Origin: Allodiplogaster sudhausi
Lineage: Eukaryota > Nematoda > Chromadorea > Rhabditida > Diplogasteridae
Direction: 5' to 3'
Length of the DNA: 64,000 nucleotides
NCBI GenBank assembly: GCA_945643635.1
Contig: CALZFC010000026.1
Span: forward strand, 558,001 to 622,000
A model generated the notes under the pieces. It searched no databases and was not told the DNA's origin. It saw only the letters and a list, made by a program, of their open reading frames with translations. Each line of letters opens with the position of its first letter. Positions within the stretch are counted from its first letter, which is position 1. The translations under genes and the position numbers were made by a program. Below are positions 56,465-64,000 of this stretch, one piece after another.

Positions 56465-59400
56465 TTACGGTATTGCCTGGTCGAGCATGAGACGGACGAA
56501 ATCGAGCGCTTCATTGGGCAGCTTCGCGGTGGATATCAGACGAGTGTCGTTGATTCGAAGGAGTGCACGGCCATCCACCTTAATTATAAAAAAAATTTTC
56601 GAATTCGTAAATCGTTAGCAGATTACGAAGGAAAATATTACGTCGTATTAAAAAAAAAATAATAAAATTAAAAAAAAATAAAATGTTAAAAAATAGATAT
56701 GTAATAGAATAGAAGATAAAAACTAAATGAAGAGGAAATGTTGTAGAAAAAATAATAGCATAGAAAAAGAAAGCAGCAAAAATGACGATGATGATGAAAT
56801 AGGCACCTGCTCTTGGAAGAGCTGACTGGCGTACGTCTCCGGAAGGCCGAGCGATATGAGGAAGGAGCAGACCTGGGCGTAGCTCAGCTCGCGCACTTCG
56901 CTCAGGCTCACGACGCGATTGGGACGGGGAAGAGAGCCTTTAAAAGTTTTTTTTTGCTAATGGAAGATTTCATCGGGAAAAAAAGAAAAGTAGAAAAAGC
57001 GGCGACAGAAGTAACTAACATTTCTCTTCATTTGTAACGACGGGCTCTGTAGCGTAGCTGCTGCGGATGAAGCGAGGATGTAACGAATCATTGACGCGAT
57101 GCGCGCAGTGGCGACAGTTGCCGGGCACCATCGTGAAGAGATTCTCGCACGCCGACAACTGAAACACAGGACATTCAATTCCATATGGATCATGCCTCCT
57201 TTCAATATCCAGGAAACAAAAGAATGAAATTAATGATGCTTACCTTCTTCAGGAGTCTGTGAATGGCTCGGTCAGCTTGAGTCGGCGTGAAGACGAACTG
57301 AAGATAGCGTACTTCGACCGAACCATCCGGAATACCTGAGTAATCACTTATGATGATGTGTAAAAGCACTATTATAGTTAGAAAGAAAGGCAGTCATTAA
57401 AGCTCAAATGTATAAAAAAACCAAGTAGTATTAGAAAAAAAACTCAGATATTAACGCATGAATGCTTAGGATAGAGAAAATATTTTTTCTTTGTTGAACA
57501 GAACATAATGCACTTACATGCAGTGACGTTGAGGATCTGATTGCTAGGATCGGGCAGTGGACGATCGATCATCTTGGCCACCGAAAACTGATTGAATGCG
57601 CAGTTTACAATCTGGAAAGAATTTCGATTTCGATTTACCAACAAATCTAAAAAAAAAAAAAATTTTTAACATGCGGGGCAGCACCTGCTTGCTTATCAGA
57701 GTAGAAAGTAGATTGAAAACCTGTTGCATGATTTCGCGGTAGAGATGAATGTGCTGCGCGGGGCCGTACTGAGAGGGCAGCTTCGACAGCTTCTTCGGAT
57801 TCAGAAAAGGGCCGGCGGTGCATGTGTCGTGCACGTACACAGTCACTGTAGTAAGGCATTACTTTTATAGTAGTAGTGAACTTTGGTAAGTCAATTGAAA
57901 GAGTACGAAATTTTAAAGTAACCCTAGTGCTGGTTCTAAAAAATAAAAAAAATAAAATGCGAATGAATAAAGTAAATGAAGCCTTACTAAGTTCTGCGGG
58001 CGCGTTCGGATGCGGTTCAAAAACGATGCCTTCACTCATCTGAAGGGACAGATTGAGCTGACGGCCTCTGCTGCGTTCGTTCGACAGCGAGTCAGCGGCC
58101 GAGCGAGAAGGAAGGGGCGATGAGTGGGCAGCAGGAGTCGAGACGGGAGTGAAGGGCTTGGCCTTCTTGGCCGGCGGAGAGGGCTGCGCCACCGAGGCTG
58201 AGGATTCCGCCGTGCGACGTTTCTGCGTCGTCGCTTCCTTCGAGACTTGAGCGAGTTTGTCGGCCGAGGATGAGGATGAGGAAGCAGAAGAGGCTGGCTT
58301 CGCGCCTGAATCAGGGGGCACTTTATGTTGGCAGAGCCAAAAGTAGCATCGAGCCCATTAAAAAAATCTCACATAAAGGTCTACGGAAACGCAGGTAATT
58401 TTTTTGACAATTGGCAATGGATAATGTAGATCAAGGCAGCCAGACTGTACACAGAGAAGCGGGAGAGGCTGACCTCGAAAGGGAACGCTGAACTTGTCTC
58501 CATAACCCGCCGAAGAAGATGAAGCCATCTCGAGCATGGCTTGTGTGGTCTTGCGCAGTGAAGTTGATGCTAAATCGAGAATATTTTCTGTGTAGTAAAT
58601 ATAGCAAAGGCATTAGAAGCAATAAGAAAAGGAAGAAAGTAGTTTTCTTGACATCTTCGGCTCGACAGTGAACTGACCGAGAGGGGGCGATGTAGAAGAA
58701 GATGAAGCCGGCTGCAGTTCTGTCTCTTGCGAAGATGGCGGTGTGACCGTCGTGGTCTTCTGCTGTGAATTGGCTGCAAAACGGGGCCTTACCCTTCGAA
58801 TTGGGTGCGACAAGAGGGCGGCCATGGCGCGCGAGCGATAATTAGCACCATAATCATCACTATCCAACCTGCTTCACCTCGCCATTTAACACATTTCAGT
58901 TTCAAATTTGCTTCTTAGGAAAAAAAAAGAAAACAAAGCGAAAGACACCTGAAGTCTTGTGCTGTTTGTACTTTGGCTGAGTGTTCGAGGAGGACGAGGC
59001 GGGCGGCATGATCTGCAGTCCGGCACGAGAGGCGAAACCGCACGGGAAGATGCAACGGTCGTCGAACGAGAACTTCTTGTTGTAGCCATCGGAGAAGCCG
59101 TCAAAGTGAATGAAGACATGTTTCTGCAAAAATATTGTCCTTGTAATAAAAACTTCAAAATTTTTTTTCCATAAAATTTCAACTTTCAAAAAAAAATTCT
59201 GTCAAAAATATATGTCAAAGTAATAGACGAAAGAATAATCGCCTTATCGTGCGACTTCTCCTTCTCTTTGTCCTTCTCCTTCTCGGGCACCACAATGGTG
59301 CACGGGTAGAGGAAGCCAGTGTACTCGGCCGGGTCGAATGCTTCGCACTTCATGCCGCTCTCAAACTTATTCGAGCGAGGACGGAATCTCAACGAGTCGA

Positions 59401-62400
59401 TCTGCATAGAAAATCCATTAAAAAGTAGAGAGAAGAAATGACAAAAAGAGATATTCTTGTAGGATTCTTCTAGAAGAAGAAGAAGAAGAAGTAAACGAGG
59501 AAAAGAAAGAAATGATCTACGAACATGCCGAAAAGATTCTGGTGGCTGGCGAAGGTCGATGCCCTCACTCGGGAAGATGGCCTTGGCTATCTTGCGATGC
59601 ATGTTGTTGAGAGACTCACGATACATGACTGGCGCGACGATCTGGCCCTTTTGGGCATCGAGATCACTGGAATATTAAACGCAATATGTAAATCTGAAAC
59701 AGGGAATAAATCCCTCTGGAAAAAAGAACAGGGTGGGCTTGGGGGTTTTGGAGCCGAACAGCAAGGTGGGTAGAGATGATTACAGAATGTGTAAGTCAAG
59801 ATCAAGGCAGGGATCCGAGGGGCTAAATCAGGATCGGTCTGTAAATAGACGGTACCTTTTAAGCCCGTTCTGAAAAGTAAAGATAACGAGATAAAATAAA
59901 AGCTAACACGATTGGCTTGAGCTTCTGGTCATCACACATGTACCAGAGCACGTCGCGGGGATCAGTGCCCAGCAGCCAGATGCCAACCAAGGGACCGTGC
60001 ACTCCCTTGACCTGGGCAACGCATCCCTGCGATGGGTTGTAGACGGCTGAACGAACAGTTCATGGATATAATAGAAGGGAAGAAAAAGAAGAAGTCACGG
60101 TAGTTTATGCAGTATTAAAAGCGAACACCAATGCTGAAATGGCTACACCAATTCACCCGCAACGCAAGCACAGCACGTGCTGCGGTATAATTAAATTTGA
60201 ATTGCATAATACGCTTAAAGGATAGCTCCGGGATTCCCGTGAAGTGATGAAAGAGAATATGCCAAGCAGTGACACTTGTCATCTGGAGCAAGCAGAAACT
60301 TGTCGTACTCGAAGAGGTTCTCGGGGACATCGTTAGGCTTAATTAAAATCAATCAATAACGTCGTCAAGGAAGAGCGGCATTCGGTTACGACTCAAAACA
60401 TCAAAGAATGTAGATCAATACCTGATAGAAAGCGTCGGCAGGGGCAGGCACGGCTCCCGCTTCCTTGAGATACTCATCCCATGCAAAGGGAGGCAGCTCC
60501 TGCGAGGACTGCGCTTTGTCTTCGGCTTCTGTCTTCTTAGCCTCGCTTTCATTCTGACGAGGCGCCGCCGATGTAGAGGGCGTCTCAGCGAACGCACTCG
60601 ACGATGGTTCGCCTGCTGACGAGTCATCTCCCGTACCCTAAACGATGCAGAACATTATTCTTACAAAATCATTCGAATTTACAGTAATATTTAAGGCTAC
60701 CATATTTTGAATAATTTAGGTGTGCCTGCGGTGCGAGAAGAATACCGCGCACCGAAATCTCTATTTTAAATGCTAGGAGTCATGGCACGATTTCCCTTCA
60801 TGGCAATTTTGAACGACTGTTATTTTGAGAAGTTTTTGAAGTGAATTCTTATTTTATGATTTTTGTTTAGCAGTGCGCCAAGTTCGGCTAACTATCCAAA
60901 ACGCACTGGAATGATTCACAGTGAATTGAAAGAAGTAAATCAATGAAATGACATACACAACGAGCGGTTAACTGCGAATTTTCAAACTCATACAAAATTG
61001 GACTAACTTCGCGAAGCTTCTTGTCCGATTCGACCGAGGATTCTGCCTTCTGAGGAGTGCTCTTTTTTGGAGTGCTCTTTTTCTTCTTCGTCTTCTTCTT
61101 TCTGGCTGCGAGGTTGTGGTCGACTGTGAGACAGGAGGGCGTTCTTCTGGAGGAGCCTCGGCAGCAACTGACTCTTCAACGGCCTCCTCTGCAGCATCGG
61201 CAGGCTCATGGCCAGTCGTGACCTTGGGTTTAGATTCCTCTTCCACAGGAGTTGCTTCCTCTTCCATGGGAGAGGCTTCCTCTTCCATGGGAGCAGCTTC
61301 CTCTACCTTAGAAGTAGCTTCCTCTTCCACGCTGGCATTCACGGCACGGTTGTCCTTGTCCTCTACTTCAGTTGACAGTTCTGGGCTCCCTTCATCGGGT
61401 GAGACTGCAGGAATGTCATCAAGTTGTTTAGTATCTTCATTCGGATCTTCAGAGGGCAGCTGTTCAGCAGCCTTTTCACGATTGGCTCCTTGCTCCTCAT
61501 CGTCTTCCACTTTAGCTATCAGGCCATTGGTCGCTGTCTTCTCTGCAGCATCGGCTGCCTCTTCTTTCTTGCCCTCTCCGCTCACCGCTGGTGGGTCGTC
61601 GATCTTGACATGCTCATCCTTCTTCGCCGTGTTGATAAGGCGAGGCTCTTCGCTGCTCTTCTTCAGCTTGACCCATCGTCCACCCCTGGCCGACTTGATG
61701 CCTTGCTCCATGTCGGCGAGCGGAGTTGTGAGGGCAGGGGGGTGGGGATCAAGCGGTGGAGCGTCGTCAGGGGCCAGCTGCTTCTTGGTCGGCAGTGGGT
61801 GGTTGGTGTCAGTGGCGTCCTCGCTGGCATCGTCCCTTGGCGTCTGCTCTCGCGAGTGGCTCGCACCGCCGCCCACACTGCCACGTCGAGACGGCGTCGA
61901 TGACATCGCCGAGTTCGAGCGCGCCGGCCGACTTCTCCTGAAGAAATCAAGTTCAACGAATATCTTATTAATATTATCAAATAATGAACGAAATTTGGAC
62001 AGGACTTCAAGAAAAAAATTAATTTCAAATTTAAGTGTGTAAATCGATTTTATATGCGGCATTAACTAATCTGCACCAAGCTTTAATGAATACTGTACAC
62101 GTTGACCGTATTTATATGCAGCATTAATTAATATGCACCACACTGTGTGAATACAGTAAGTAACTAATCTGCACAACACTTATATGGATACAGTACACTT
62201 CACAAGAAATTTTTTTTAATTCTGAGCATGGCTTTTTTTTTTAAATCCCGAATGGCTTCATGAAATAAGAAATTAAAGTAATGAAAAGTAAATTGAAAAG
62301 GAAAAAGAAAGTGCCTCGAAGTGGACGGTGAGTGGTCGGAGAGTTCGCTGCCTGGCGGCGGCGGCCATCTTCCTTCTCGCTCCGCCTGATCTCGCATCTC

Positions 62401-62716
62401 ATCGTATCTATATATTTTTTATATTTCATTGTATTCCCAAGTTCTTGCTCTTTTAATTTGCTAGATAAAGTGGCCAGAGTTTCTTTTTCATTTAATTAAT
62501 ATATTTGCTGTATAATTAGGCTAAAATAGACCACCTCTGCACGACGTCGAGGCATGTGTGAAGCGCGTCGATGGACTCCCACGTGTCGGACTTCTCGTCG
62601 TAGAAGCGCCATCGGATGCGGTAGAGTCGCCGGCCGTTCGGCTCGTCTCGCCTGTCCACAATCTTCTGGATCGGCCAGACGCCGCCCGCGCCACGCTTCT
62701 TGTGCGTGAAGCGCAT
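56465..62716 (-). CDS. Scm-like Polycomb protein: chromodomain-like, two MBT, SLED, SAM
   Basis: About 1100 codons, 18 exons: 62535-62716, 62315-62407, 61008-61937, 60422-60637, 60274-60337, 59908-60046, 59525-59666, 59243-59401, 58949-59123, 58678-58773, 58474-58569, 57988-58305, 57721-57845, 57518-57611, 57244-57335, 57020-57158, 56807-56937, 56465-56578. Modules: N-terminal chromodomain-like (LYRIRWRFYDEKSDTWES); acidic linker; MBT 1 (FAWDEYLKE, VHGPLVGIWLLGTD, WYMCD); MBT 2 (SGMKCEAFDP, VFIHFDGF, CIFPCGF); Ser/Pro linker with Lys-rich NLS-like runs; SLED (CTAGPFLNPKKLSKLPSQYG); C-terminal SAM (YAQVCSFLISLGLPETYA, VDGRALLRI). MBT repeats bind methyl-lysine; SAM domains polymerise. All junction phases agree except inside exon 3, where the frame must shift by one base near 61080. 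Introns 2 and 8 use GC donors. Confidence 0.9.
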
Positions 62717-62719
62717 TGA

Positions 62720-63879
62720 AAATCTCTTAGAGAAAAGCCAAAATTTTTTTGTTGAAAACAGCACACGAAACTTGTAATCGCAGGTTTTATATAGAATTAC
62801 AAAACAGCGGAAGGTGACAAGACTTGATTTTGAGAACTCGTTCATTTTTAGACTGAAACTATTTTAAAGCGAATTTCTCGGTTTCGTGAAATATATCTAT
62901 GCCTTTACCTGAGGAAAACACAATTCCCTACTATATAACAATAGTAAAAAAACGCGTAACATGTTAATTCGAGAGCGATACTATTTCTTATTATAAAACG
63001 TAGCGGAAGCTACACACATGTTGATGTGTTTGGGATGATTTCTAGTCTTCAGAACTCAAAGCAATATCATAACAAAGAAATGTGCAGCGCAGAGAAAAAT
63101 TTTTTAATCTGTTGGCAAACGGAATATGGTATGGAAAAATGTTTTCAACTAATGTGGTGTTGTCAGAGGTGCAGATAGTGTTCGCCATTGGGCTGTTCAC
63201 GACATGGAATTTCGAGAAATGACGGAGTGTGATATTGCTAAAAATTGCTGCACTCCTCCTTATGGAATGGGTTGTTCAGACAACAACCAATTTGCTATTA
63301 AATGGGCAGGGCTATAAAAAAATTATTGTCATAATAAAAATAACGCGAAATCATTAGACACTCTCCAGTTTGATTAGAAAGTATGCAAAATTATGTATGA
63401 TGTATGTATATACTTGCATGCATATTATAGGTATAAGGTAATACTATTTTGGAAGCATTTGGGAAAGGAAAAGATGGTTGCTGAAGAACAAACTGATCAA
63501 AGTTAATGCAAGATAATTTAAATCTCGATGCTTATCATCTTTGTAATACTGGATTGTTACGGATGGTAGAAGGCTTCCCGCATTTCTTCACGGCAATCGT
63601 CTAGCACTCGGTATATTAAGGCACATCCAACTAAGAGATGTTATCTTCAAAATTGCTGTACTGTAACCTTGCACACCTCCGATTACTCTGCACCGAATAC
63701 TCTCATCTTGTATTTCTGAGGATTGTCTGATTTGTTTGGAAGCTCTAGACGACGCATAATTTATTGGCAGCTTCTGACTGATAGCACACCACTGTGCATG
63801 AAACTGCACTATGTACAGACAAGGGTGAGATTGAACATATAATAAAAGTAGTCGCGGCTTTTGAGAGCTGCGCGCTCAG
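62720..63879. other. Intergenic, upstream of the Scm-like gene
   Basis: Likely contains the promoter of the minus-strand gene; no motif stands out. A minus-strand frame at 63588-63809 is unassigned. Confidence 0.4.
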
Positions 63880-63993
63880 AATCAATATGGCCCAGTACAG
63901 GACGGGAGGCAGGATGGCATGCAGGCCTGGATGCATGTGGGAGGTGGTGGAGGCGGAGGAGGTGGCGGGGCAGGGGGCGCCGTCGCGAAGTAG
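63880..63993 (+). CDS. Possible Gly-rich terminal exon at the window edge
   Basis: After an acceptor-like CGCTCAG a 37-codon frame reads NQYGPVQDGRQDGMQ, a run of ten glycines, then AGGAVAK and a stop. It may be the last exon of a gene or chance in GC-rich sequence. Confidence 0.22.
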   Translation, partial: NQYGPVQDGRQDGMQAWMHVGGGGGGGGGGAGGAVAK

Positions 63994-64000
63994 GACACGC

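Noticed and set aside
61116..62042. 308-codon Ser-rich plus-strand ORF
   Set aside because: It is the antisense shadow of the large Glu/Ser-rich exon 3 of the Scm-like gene.

Overview
This is eukaryotic nuclear DNA, most likely from a nematode. The genes are split by many short GT-AG introns with strong polypyrimidine tracts, the UDP-glucuronosyltransferase has the nematode form, and there is a horizontally acquired GH5 cellulase of the sort known in diplogastrid and tylenchid worms. A diplogastrid is plausible, but the sequence does not prove it. Homology statements are pattern recognition by eye. Exon boundaries were placed by hand and may be off by 1-3 bases, most likely in the DNA polymerase.

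Region 1 (about 0.4-13.5 kb, all minus strand) is a virus-like Maverick/Polinton transposon. It carries a 21-exon protein-primed DNA polymerase B, a packaging ATPase, a small hydrophobic-tailed protein, a Gln-rich coiled protein, a retroviral-type integrase with chromodomain, a penton-like minor capsid, a pVI-like core protein, the double-jelly-roll major capsid and an adenain-type protease. Between capsid and protease sits a short gene that reads as an Argonaute PAZ domain, which is the most unusual cargo in the window. Integrase, ATPase, penton and pVI are open. The other genes carry stops, frameshifts or an insertion, so this copy looks recently dead.

Region 2 (13.5-28 kb) is gene-poor: a 42-bp minisatellite, a broken GH5 cellulase joined to an expansin-like domain, a coding relic of unknown type, a Gln/Ala/Pro-rich minus-strand gene, and two clusters of a spaced 17-bp motif.

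Region 3 (28-37 kb) is a UDP-glucuronosyltransferase neighbourhood: a row of decayed UGT fragments with a tRNA-Met-like sequence, then one better-preserved UGT (32.2-34.9 kb) that lacks its middle, bracketed by an inverted duplication.

Region 4 (38.7-55.6 kb, plus strand) holds a 14-exon SLC17-type transporter, a 9-exon HMG-CoA synthase, a 5-exon hotdog thioesterase and the C-terminal half of a cysteine-synthase-like enzyme. Their introns hold foldback elements, long CT tracts directly before 3' splice sites, a minisatellite built from a splice donor, and several GC-AG introns.

Region 5 (56.5-62.7 kb, minus strand) is an 18-exon Polycomb-type gene with chromodomain-like, two MBT, SLED and SAM modules, an Scm-like arrangement with an added N-terminal chromodomain. 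The final kilobase holds little beyond a possible Gly-rich exon.
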